A stretch of 33,025 nt of DNA from contig NZ_JAGQBB010000026.1 of the NCBI RefSeq assembly GCF_024345415.1, positions 1 through 33,025 on the forward strand, read 5' to 3'. This document shows, piece by piece, positions 16,565 to 22,797 of this stretch (within the stretch, counting starts at the first letter, position 1; each line of letters begins with the position of its first letter). The translations under genes were made by a program, and so were the position numbers. Below the pieces are notes generated by a model, which saw only the letters and a program-made list of their open reading frames with translations, did no database searches and was not told where the DNA came from. The DNA is from Synechococcus sp. Tobar12-5m-g. Lineage in GTDB: Bacteria; Cyanobacteriota; Cyanobacteriia; PCC-6307; Cyanobiaceae.

Positions 16565-16857
16565 TTGATAGGGTTGGGGTGCCGCCATCCCAGAACTTCA
16601 GGTTACGGGCGTCATCAACAAAGAAGAATTGTTTCCTGAGCGCATCATAGGCGAAAGCATTTGATGAACCCGTGAGGTTTATTTTGAAGATCGCCGTGGC
16701 TGATGGAATGAGGGTATTGATCTCATAGATCTTATTGTTATCGGCAATACTACAAATGAAATCTGCTCTGGCGCTCAGGGCCAAAACAGAGCCCCCATGG
16801 CCCCGCCAGGAGAGCGAAGGCAGATTTCGAGAAAGCCCTGACGGCTGCTTCATGGCT
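16565..16857 (-). pseudogene. PEP-CTERM protein, N-terminal part (IS5-disrupted)
   Basis: The minus strand from an ATG at about 16857 (MKQPSGLSR) encodes a weak signal-peptide region, then ADFICSIADNNKIYEIN, a TAIFKINLTGSSNAFAYDALR segment, FFFVDDARNLKFWDGGTPTLS, and stops matching at 16565, where the IS5 end begins. The same kinds of blocks occur near the N-terminus of cyanobacterial PEP-CTERM proteins. The downstream half is at 14520-15113. The signal peptide looks frame-damaged: the +1 frame gives a better hydrophobic stretch (FALLAG) midway. An open reading extends upstream to 16925, overlapping the TM2 gene by 4 nt, but the upstream part lacks signal-peptide character. Confidence 0.65.
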
Positions 16858-16921
16858 GAAGCGTGATCATCACATTCTCCCTTTTCTGCCAAATAGAAAT
16901 CAAGAGAAATCAGGATTCTGC

Positions 16922-17380
16922 TCAAGGCTCCCTGTATACCACTCGGCCGCGCTCATCGTTGCCCACATCGAGGAGGTCGGCGATCATCAGTCGCTCGATC
17001 TCCGATCGGACCGTCCCACTGGAAGATCCACTGGGCAGCTCCACCACCAGGATGGCATCGTTGATGGTGAAGCCTTGGTGACCCACCTGCCGAGCCAGCA
17101 GGAGTAACTGTCGCTCGATCGACGGGGGGCGTGAGCGATCGGCCAACGCCAGGGCCTCCTGGAGGAGCAGGGGCTGGTTGGCTTTCTCCACCATGTCAGG
17201 GATCAGAAACAGATCGATCAGCTGCCCGATGCCGCACCAACCCATGGTCAGCAACCAGATCGTGCCGCTTAGGGGCTTGCGGGCGTAGAACCGTTGGATT
17301 CCGCAGACGCCGGCGATCGAGAGGGCCCAGAGCAGGTAGGCGATCGCCACCCGGCGCCGTTCAGGCAACGGCTTGGGCAT
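16922..17380 (-). CDS. TM2-domain membrane protein
   Basis: A 152-residue protein. After a basic start (MPKPLPERRRVAIAYLLW), two membrane segments with a tight turn match the TM2 domain: AYLLWALSIAGVCGIQRFYA, then SGTIWLLTMGWCGIGQLIDLFLIPDMV, where the DLFLIPDM ending is typical. The C-terminal 75 residues (ERQLLLLARQVGHQGFTINDA, EIERLMIADLLDVGN) look like a winged-helix-type or partner-binding domain often found after TM2 in cyanobacteria. Function unknown. The ATG at 17380 is preferred; the frame is open to 17485 but the extra N-terminus lacks character. It is intact between two decayed insertion sequences. Confidence 0.82.
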   Translation of the reverse strand: MPKPLPERRRVAIAYLLWALSIAGVCGIQRFYARKPLSGTIWLLTMGWCGIGQLIDLFLIPDMVEKANQPLLLQEALALADRSRPPSIERQLLLLARQVGHQGFTINDAILVVELPSGSSSGTVRSEIERLMIADLLDVGNDERGRVVYREP

Positions 17381-17559
17381 GGCCTGAAAACTCGTCGCAT
17401 CACAATCTGAACCTAAGCCAGCAGTGGCGGGTGAGCAGCCGAGCTGTTCGTAAGCTGGGCATTGCGCATCAAACTGGAGCACCAACCCTTTGCTGACAGG
17501 TGATCCTGAACGGACCTTGCCGGAGATCGATGCCGAACTGATCAGGATGGTGTGTCTGA

Positions 17560-17697
17560 ATCGGGTTTGGCTTGGTGGCCATGTTCCTGGTCCTCGGCAC
17601 CAGTGCCCAGGTGCCGATCAGGCCGCTGCATCCCGAATGGCAGCTCGCCGTGGTGGCCTCGCTGGTGGGGAAATGCTGGCTTGCTGTTGTGGGGGTG
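17560..17697 (+). pseudogene. Possible membrane-protein fragment cut by the IS3 element
   Basis: The plus strand reads GLVAMFLVLGTSAQVPIRPL, then HPEWQLAVVASLVGKCWLAV, up to the left end of the IS3 element, with hydrophobic character typical of an N-terminal membrane segment. It resembles the start of small membrane proteins of picocyanobacteria, but I cannot name a family. No continuation was found beyond the right end of the IS at 18990. Apart from this, 17381-17697 shows nothing I can support. Confidence 0.25.
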
Positions 17698-17710
17698 AGG
17701 TGGATGGCTT

Positions 17711-18628
17711 TTATAGGACAGATTCGGCCCCTGACATCGTTAACCCCGGGCGGGAGGAACAAGGTTCAGAAGAAGTATAGACCTCATAGGGAGTTCTGCC
17801 TCCCAAAGAGCTGTGTGGTCTTACATGGCAGTACCTCCACAGGAAGCGGGCCAGGCTGATCTCTGCATCCCAGCCATCGCTATAGGCACGCAGGTAGACC
17901 TCAACTCGGCTTCGCCGAGAAGCCTTCGGCTACGTACTTGACCGTACGCCATAGCCTCTCCACCAGGATGTTGTCGTAGCACCGCTTTCTTCCGGACCAG
18001 CTGATCTTGATCTTCTCGACCTGAAGCCTAGTCACGAAGTCAGTGGAGGTGAACTGGCATCCCTGGTCGGAGTGAAAGATCTCTGGCTTACGGCCACCTG
18101 AAAGTGCCACATCTCCAGGGCATCCAGACAGAACTCCGTGTCAAGGCTGTTGGTGAGCTTCCAGCTGAGCACATTCCTGGAGTAGAGATCAACGACCGCC
18201 ACCAGGTAGAGAAAGCCTTTCTGCAGCGGGATGTAGGTGATATCGGTCTCCCACACCTGATCCACAGCCGTGACCTGTTTGAGATCCACCAGGCAGGGGA
18301 AGCGCTCGGATGGATCGCCGGGAATCGTGGTGCGAGGCTTCTGGTAGATCGCCCGTAAACCCATGCGGCGCAGGAGGTTTCGCACGCGGTCACGGCTGAT
18401 CGGAATTCCTTCTCTGGCCAGGTAGTCCACCATCCGGCGACTGCCGCTGCAGGGATCCTCCAGGTAGTGAGCGTCAATCCTGGCCATGCGCCGCATCGTC
18501 GATTCACGCACCGGAGTGGGCCGGTAGTAGAGCGTGGATTGAGGCAGGCCCAACAGCTCGCACTGGCGGCTGACGCTGAACTCAGGGTGGTCGTGATCGA
18601 CCAGCTTGCGCAGTTCATGGGCATTACA
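17711..18628 (-). pseudogene. IS3-family OrfB (DDE transposase), frameshifted
   Basis: The frame with conserved sequence begins near 18628 (NAHELRKLVDHDHPEFSVSRQ) with no clear start codon. It continues through STLYYRP, a helix-turn-helix region (GSRRMVDYLAREGIPISRDR), AIYQKPRTTIPGDP, and the catalytic core VWETDITYIPLQKGFLYLVAVVD. A 2-nt insertion near 18103 shifts the frame to KPEIFHSDQGCQFTS and NILVERLWRTVKY, giving the second Asp and the Glu of DDE. A 31-nt palindromic insertion (17903-17933) breaks it again, after which EVYLRAYSDGWDAEISLARF, CHVRPHSSLGGRTPYEVY and SGAESVL lead to TAA at 17711. All catalytic residues survive in pieces, but no intact protein can be made without several frameshifts. 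Confidence 0.85.
17903..17933. repeat. 31-nt palindromic insertion inside IS3 orfB
   Basis: Between the codons for VKY and EVYL of OrfB lie 31 extra bases containing two adjacent small hairpins: CTCGGC-TTC-GCCGAG (17905-17919) and AGCC-TTC-GGCT (17921-17931). GGCTTC/GAAGCC can also pair. The protein homology resumes immediately on either side, so this is a discrete insertion, like a small mobile palindromic repeat. I found no second full copy in the window. Confidence 0.6.
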
Positions 18629-18632
18629 TCAG

Positions 18633-18911
18633 TTAAGACTTCTTTTTGAGCCACTCCAGCTCCATCTGGAGTTTGCCGATCTGCTGGAACAGCTCGGCCT
18701 CCTTGGCCTGGCTCTCCTCTTTGTCGGTGCTCTTCTTGCCTCGGGTGAACAGCTCGCTGGCACCGTCCAGGAGTTGCCTCTTCCACTGGCTTACCTGGAT
18801 CGGGTGAATGCCGTGGTTGGCGGCGATCTCCTGCAGTGTCTTGCGGCCGCTGATCGCTTCCATGGCGACCCTGGCTTTGAACTCGGGGCTGTGGGTACGG
18901 CGCTTGCTCAT
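18633..18911 (-). CDS. IS3-family OrfA (transposase DNA-binding subunit)
   Basis: A 92-residue protein: basic start MSKRRTHSPEFKARVAMEAI, helix-turn-helix TLQEIAANHGIHPIQVSQWK, KRQLLDGASELF, then a coiled-coil with a leucine zipper (EAELFQQIGKLQMELEWLKKK). This is the typical IS3 OrfA that binds terminal repeats and joins OrfB by programmed frameshifting. The A-rich AAAAAG before its TAA would be the expected slip site. However, the preserved OrfB sequence is in the +1 frame rather than -1, so a further indel probably lies just downstream. The ATG is at 18911. Confidence 0.88.
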   Translation of the reverse strand: MSKRRTHSPEFKARVAMEAISGRKTLQEIAANHGIHPIQVSQWKRQLLDGASELFTRGKKSTDKEESQAKEAELFQQIGKLQMELEWLKKKS

Positions 18912-19015
18912 CGGTGGGACCCCCTTTCAGGGGCGATGCCCCGCCTCAGAGATTAACGATGGGGGCTGTCCAGAAAAGCCAGACCACCTAATTTTCTTGA
19001 CTGTGCAGTTTTTTG

Positions 19016-19033
19016 AATTTTTTCGAGGTGCCC
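19016..19033. repeat. IS5-type terminal sequence without an element
   Basis: AATTTTTTCGAGGTGCCC here closely matches the right end of the IS5 element (AATTCTTCGAGGTGCCT at 16548-16564). It lies 27 nt beyond the IS3 right end in a short AT-rich tract. It could be a leftover end of a second IS5 copy into which the IS3 element inserted. Confidence 0.4.
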
Positions 19034-19093
19034 AATGGTTGCATTGTTCGACGGTTTGGCCTTACGCGATCGCCCCTGCTCGGAACCGCAACC

Positions 19094-19783
19094 TCAACAG
19101 CGCAGCCGCACTGTCCGCGGCAACTCCTCCGCCAGCTCCCCCTCCGCCGTGAGCGCCGGGTAGGGGCGGCCTTCACGGCGGCACCAGTCGGCCACCTGGG
19201 GGTAGGCCCACTCGAACAGCAGCTGCTGGCGCCGCTCTGCTGGCACCCCCTCCCCGGCCAGCGGCAGCAGGCCTGCCGCCTGCCGCTGGCGCAGGGCCTC
19301 GAACAGCAGCACCGCCGCCGCCACCGACACGTTCAGCGACTGCACCATGCCGCCCATCGGCACGAACAGCCCCTGGTCGACGCCGGCCGCTGCCGCGGCG
19401 CTCAGGCCCCACTTCTCCGCACCGAGCACGAAGGCGGTGGGGCCGGTGAAATCGCACTGGCGGTAGTCCATCGCTGCGCCGCCCAGCCGGGTGCCATAGA
19501 TCCTGAACCCCTCCTGTCGCAGCCGTTGCAGGGCGTCCTCCACCGTGGCGTGCGGATGCACCGCCACCCACTTCTCGCAGCCCAGGGAGGTGTGGTTGAA
19601 GCGGCGGCTGCGGCCCGCCAGGCTCACCGCATGGGCTTCCAGCACCCCCACGGCGTCGCAGCTGCGCAGGATCGCCGAGAGGTTGTGGGGCTTGTCCACC
19701 GCTTCCAGCAGCACCGTCAGATCGGCCATGCGACGGCTCAGTACGGCCTTCAGCCGCTCGAAGCGGCGCGGCAGCAGGGGCAT
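19094..19783 (-). CDS. trmH: tRNA (guanosine-18-2'-O)-methyltransferase (TrmH)
   Basis: SPOUT-fold methyltransferase that makes 2'-O-methylguanosine at position 18 in the D-loop of tRNAs. The 229-residue protein shows the N-terminal RRFERLKAVLSRR with LTVLLEAVDKPHNLSAILRS (motif 1 with Asn and Arg), motif 2 FVLGAEKWGLS, and motif 3 PMGGMVQSLNVSVAAAVLLFE, which form the SAM-binding knot. A TrmH-specific C-terminal extension (WAYPQVADWCRREGRPYP) follows. Start ATG at 19783. The gene is intact and close to the degraded IS region. A GCGATCGC (HIP1) octamer lies at 19066-19073 after its stop. Other SpoU relatives are possible but the N- and C-terminal extensions favour TrmH. Confidence 0.92.
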   Translation of the reverse strand: MPLLPRRFERLKAVLSRRMADLTVLLEAVDKPHNLSAILRSCDAVGVLEAHAVSLAGRSRRFNHTSLGCEKWVAVHPHATVEDALQRLRQEGFRIYGTRLGGAAMDYRQCDFTGPTAFVLGAEKWGLSAAAAAGVDQGLFVPMGGMVQSLNVSVAAAVLLFEALRQRQAAGLLPLAGEGVPAERRQQLLFEWAYPQVADWCRREGRPYPALTAEGELAEELPRTVRLRC

Positions 19784-19842
19784 GGAACGGTGCGGAGCGG
19801 GTGCCGTTCAGTTCAGCACCACGCCTCAGTCCAGGCCAAGCA

Positions 19843-20940
19843 TTAGTTCAGCACCGGGTCGAGGCCCGGGATCACGGCCACGGCGTCGCTGCTGCTGCGT
19901 ACGGCCACACCGGCGTCGGTGCGGCGGAAGCTTCCCTGGTCGGTGCGGTTGCCGCCGGCGCCGTCGTCGGCCTGGATCGCCACCAGGCCGTTGCCGAAGA
20001 AGGCGTAGGTGTTGCGGGAGCCGTCGGCCCAGGCGAGCTGGTAGATCGTTTGCCCGTCGGGGGTCTGGGCATCGCTCAGCCGGCAGGGAATCTGCTCGGG
20101 GTCGGCGCTCTCGGGCCGCTTGAACAGGCAGAGGGTTTCGCCGCCGTCCGCGTTTGCGCCTGCCTCGGGCGGCCGGGGAGCGGCGGCCTGCTCACCGGCT
20201 GCTGCTGCCGGCAGATTCGCCAGGAAGTCGCGCACCACCGAGGCGGAAATCGCGAAGTTCAGGCCTTCGCTGTCGTTCAACTTGAAGGTGGCCACGCCCG
20301 CCACGCAGTTGCCCCTGTCCAGAACCGGACCGCCCGAGTTGCCCGGGTTCACGGCGGCGTCGATCTGAAGAATCCTGTCCTTCTCCCGCACACTGCTCAC
20401 CACGCCGCGGCTCAGGCTGAACTCCAGACCCTTCGGCGCGCCGATCACGAACACCTCCTGCCCCACCGCCGCGGGATGGTCGCCCATCGCCAGCGGCGTG
20501 CCCCGGCTGCCAGCCACCGCGAGCAGGGCCAGGTCGGAGGTGGGGGTGTCGCCGCTCCCGCGGGCCACCACCTGGGCCGCATCGCTGGAACCATCCACCC
20601 ACTTCAGCCGCACCGTGTCACTGCCTCGCACCACGTGGGTGTTGGTGATCAGATAGGTCTGCCCGCCCTGGTGCGCCACCACGAAGGCGCTGCCCAGCCC
20701 CTCCCCCGTCGAGACGACGGCCACCCCCTTGCTGGCGGTGCTGAACACCTGCTCGGCGCTGAGGTTCCTGGCGCTGCAGCTTCCGGCCGGGGCCATGGCC
20801 AGTTTTGGCGTCCGCGCCGGTTCACCGCTTCGCACCATGGCGCAGCTGGTGAGCAGGAGGGCCAGGCCCGTGGCACCGAGGGCGGGCCTCCAGCGGAGCG
20901 GTTTCGTTCCGGGGTGGCTGGGGATGTGGGCAGAGGGCAT
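19843..20940 (-). CDS. Trypsin-like serine protease lipoprotein without PDZ
   Basis: A 365-residue exported protease of the trypsin/DegP-like fold. The N-terminus has a lipoprotein signal (LALLLTSC, acylated Cys33). The catalytic triad is His102 in LITNTHVV, Asp136 in TSDLALL and Ser202 in NPGNSGGPVL. No PDZ domain follows, unlike DegP/HhoA. The C-terminal 130 residues, after a Pro/Ala-rich linker near 245-265, contain several Cys and the YQLAWADGSRNTYAFFGNGLVAIQADD block, which I do not recognise. It may be a small beta domain for substrate or wall binding. Start ATG at 20940. The gene is divergent from the alkyltransferase-like gene. The target substrate is unknown. Confidence 0.88.
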   Translation of the reverse strand: MPSAHIPSHPGTKPLRWRPALGATGLALLLTSCAMVRSGEPARTPKLAMAPAGSCSARNLSAEQVFSTASKGVAVVSTGEGLGSAFVVAHQGGQTYLITNTHVVRGSDTVRLKWVDGSSDAAQVVARGSGDTPTSDLALLAVAGSRGTPLAMGDHPAAVGQEVFVIGAPKGLEFSLSRGVVSSVREKDRILQIDAAVNPGNSGGPVLDRGNCVAGVATFKLNDSEGLNFAISASVVRDFLANLPAAAAGEQAAAPRPPEAGANADGGETLCLFKRPESADPEQIPCRLSDAQTPDGQTIYQLAWADGSRNTYAFFGNGLVAIQADDGAGGNRTDQGSFRRTDAGVAVRSSSDAVAVIPGLDPVLN

Positions 20941-21062
20941 GGGGCCTCGTCGAGCAACGGATCAAAACAAGCTTTCGTTCTACGGTGGGTCCCCGATCCC
21001 GGGGCCGTCGGCTGGGCCCCTGCCGATGACAGGATCTTCCCGTCAGAGCCTGCGGTCCGACC

Positions 21063-21407
21063 TTGTCATCGCTGCCCTCCGCGCCTGGCTTCGATCAGCG
21101 GGTCTATGCCGCCGTGGCCCAGATCCCCTGCGGCCAGCTCGCCACCTACGGCCAGATCGCCGATCGGATCGGCGCCTTCGGTTGCGCCCGCCAGGTGGGC
21201 TGGGCCCTGCGCCGCCTCGCCCTGCCGTCGGAGATCCCCTGGCACCGGGTCGTCAATGCCCGTGGCCAGATCTGCATGAGCCTCAGCCGCGAGGGCAGTG
21301 ACTGGATCCAGCGGGAGCTGCTGCTTGCCGAAGGCATCCCCGTCGACGCCGAGGGCCGCCTGCCCCTGCGGCGCTATCTGTGGAGGCCACCGCCACCAGC
21401 TGGTTGA
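21063..21407 (+). CDS. Alkyltransferase-like DNA-repair protein (ATL)
   Basis: A 114-residue protein homologous to the DNA-binding domain of O6-alkylguanine-DNA alkyltransferase. The helix-turn-helix (LATYGQIADRIG, ARQVGWALRRL) is present, but the active-site PCHRV is PWHRVVNARGQI here, with Trp in place of the acceptor Cys. That exchange defines the alkyltransferase-like proteins, which flag O6-alkylguanine lesions for nucleotide-excision repair instead of reversing them. QRELLLAEGIPVDAEGRLPL and the C-terminal Tyr-Leu-Trp fit the family. The start is a TTG at 21063, the only suitable start in the frame. It lies 13 nt upstream of rsmB and probably shares its transcript. Confidence 0.88.
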   Translation: MSSLPSAPGFDQRVYAAVAQIPCGQLATYGQIADRIGAFGCARQVGWALRRLALPSEIPWHRVVNARGQICMSLSREGSDWIQRELLLAEGIPVDAEGRLPLRRYLWRPPPPAG

Positions 21408-21420
21408 GCCATCCCGCCCC

Positions 21421-22752
21421 ATGACCGTTGCGCCGGAAGCCGTTGGCCTTGATTCGCGCCGGGTGGCCTGGCGGGCGCTCCAAGCGGTGGCGGCCGGGGC
21501 TTACGCCGATCTGGCCCTGGAGCGGGAGCTGCACCGCCTGCCGCTCGCGCCGCCGGATCGGGCCCTGGCCACCGAGCTCTGCTTCGGGGCGATCCGCCAG
21601 CGCCGCCGGCTCGATGCCTGGCTCGACCAGCTCGGCCGGGTGCCGGCCGAGCGTCAGCCGCCCCGGCTGCGCTGGCTGCTGCACCTCGGCCTCTACCAGC
21701 TGCTGGCCACCGAACGGGTGCCCGCCTCGGCGGCGGTGAGCACCACGGTGGAGCTGGCCAAGCGCGATGGCCTGGCCCGGCTGGCGCCTGTGGCGAACGG
21801 CCTGCTGCGCTCCTTCCTGCGCCGCCCCCAGCCGGATCTGCCCCTGCCACCGCTGCCCGCCGCCGCCCTCGGCCTGCGCCACTCCCTGCCCGACTGGCTG
21901 GCGGCCCAGCTGCTGCAGTGGTTGCCGCCGGATCAGGCCGAGGTCTTCGGCGTGGCGGCCAACCAGCCGCCGCCCCTGGATCTGCGGGTCAACCGGCTGC
22001 GGGCCAGCCGCGAGGCGGTGCTTGCCGCCTTCGCCGCCGCTGGGCTGGCGGCCGAACCGCTCGATGATGCGCCCTGGGGCCTCACGCTCCACGGTCGCAT
22101 CGGCGACCTGCGCGAGCTGCCCGGCTACGCCGAGGGCCACTGGTGCGTCCAGGACCGCGCCGCCCAGCGGATCGCGCCCCTGCTTGATCCCCAGCCCGGC
22201 GAGCGGCTGCTGGATGCCTGCGCCGCCCCGGGTGGCAAGAGCACCCACATCGCCGAGCTGATCGGCGATGTGGGCACGGTGGTGGCGGTGGATCGCTCGG
22301 CCGGCCGCCTGCGGCGGGTGCGGGCCAACGCCGATCGGCTTGGCTTGGCCGCACTCCAGCTGCGCCAGGCCGATGCGGCCGCGCTGGGTGGCGAACTGGT
22401 GGGTGGCGAACCGCTTGGGGTGCTTTTTGATCGGATCCTGCTCGACGCCCCCTGCTCGGGCCTGGGCACCCTGGCTCGCCATGCCGATGCCCGCTGGCGG
22501 ATCGACCCCGCCACGATCGAGGAGCTGGTGGGGGTGCAACGCCGCCTGCTGGAGGGGATGGTGCCCCTGCTCAAGCCGGCCGGCCGCTTGGTCTACGCCA
22601 CCTGCACGGTGCACCCGGCCGAGAACGGCGGCCTGATCAGCGCCTTCCTGGCCGGGCGGCCCGACTGGAGCCAGCTCTCCGAGTTGCAGCTCTGGCCGCG
22701 GCCAGGCGGCGGCGATGGCTTCTACGCCGCCGTGCTCCAGGCCCCCGGCTGA
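21421..22752 (+). CDS. rsmB: 16S rRNA m5C967 methyltransferase (RsmB)
   Basis: SAM-dependent RNA methyltransferase that makes 5-methylcytosine at position 967 of 16S rRNA. The 443-residue protein has an N-terminal NusB-like RNA-binding domain (about residues 10-150, ALQAVAAGAYADLALERELH and VAWRAL). The Rossmann methyltransferase domain follows, with SAM motif LLDACAAPGGKSTHIAELI, motif IV LLDAPCSGLGTLARHADARW (one catalytic Cys) and motif VI VYATCTVHPAENGG (second catalytic Cys). These two Cys are the NOL1/NOP2/Sun pair. An earlier in-frame start at 21298 is rejected because it would overlap the ATL gene. ATG at 21421. Confidence 0.94.
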   Translation: MTVAPEAVGLDSRRVAWRALQAVAAGAYADLALERELHRLPLAPPDRALATELCFGAIRQRRRLDAWLDQLGRVPAERQPPRLRWLLHLGLYQLLATERVPASAAVSTTVELAKRDGLARLAPVANGLLRSFLRRPQPDLPLPPLPAAALGLRHSLPDWLAAQLLQWLPPDQAEVFGVAANQPPPLDLRVNRLRASREAVLAAFAAAGLAAEPLDDAPWGLTLHGRIGDLRELPGYAEGHWCVQDRAAQRIAPLLDPQPGERLLDACAAPGGKSTHIAELIGDVGTVVAVDRSAGRLRRVRANADRLGLAALQLRQADAAALGGELVGGEPLGVLFDRILLDAPCSGLGTLARHADARWRIDPATIEELVGVQRRLLEGMVPLLKPAGRLVYATCTVHPAENGGLISAFLAGRPDWSQLSELQLWPRPGGGDGFYAAVLQAPG

Positions 22753-22797
22753 GAGACCAGGGCGGCGGTCCAGGGCGGCGGCTTCAAGGCGGAGTTT

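Larger units (their letters stand above)
17698..18989 (-). mobile_element. Degraded IS3-family insertion sequence
   Basis: About 1.29 kb. The left end (17698 on, AGGTGGATGGCTTTTATAGG) and the reverse complement of the right end (18989 back, AGGTGGTCTGGCTTTTCTGG) form imperfect terminal repeats of about 24 nt, both continuing into ACAG. Between them, on the minus strand, lie orfA and a broken orfB typical of IS3-family elements. No flanking direct repeat is evident, so the ends may have been rearranged or lie a few bases away. Confidence 0.8.

Noticed and set aside
19066-19073. GCGATCGC (HIP1) octamer as a notable repeat
   Set aside because: Five copies were seen (10798, 12665, 17340, 19066, 27505); HIP1 is common in cyanobacterial genomes and this density is not remarkable in a GC-rich window.
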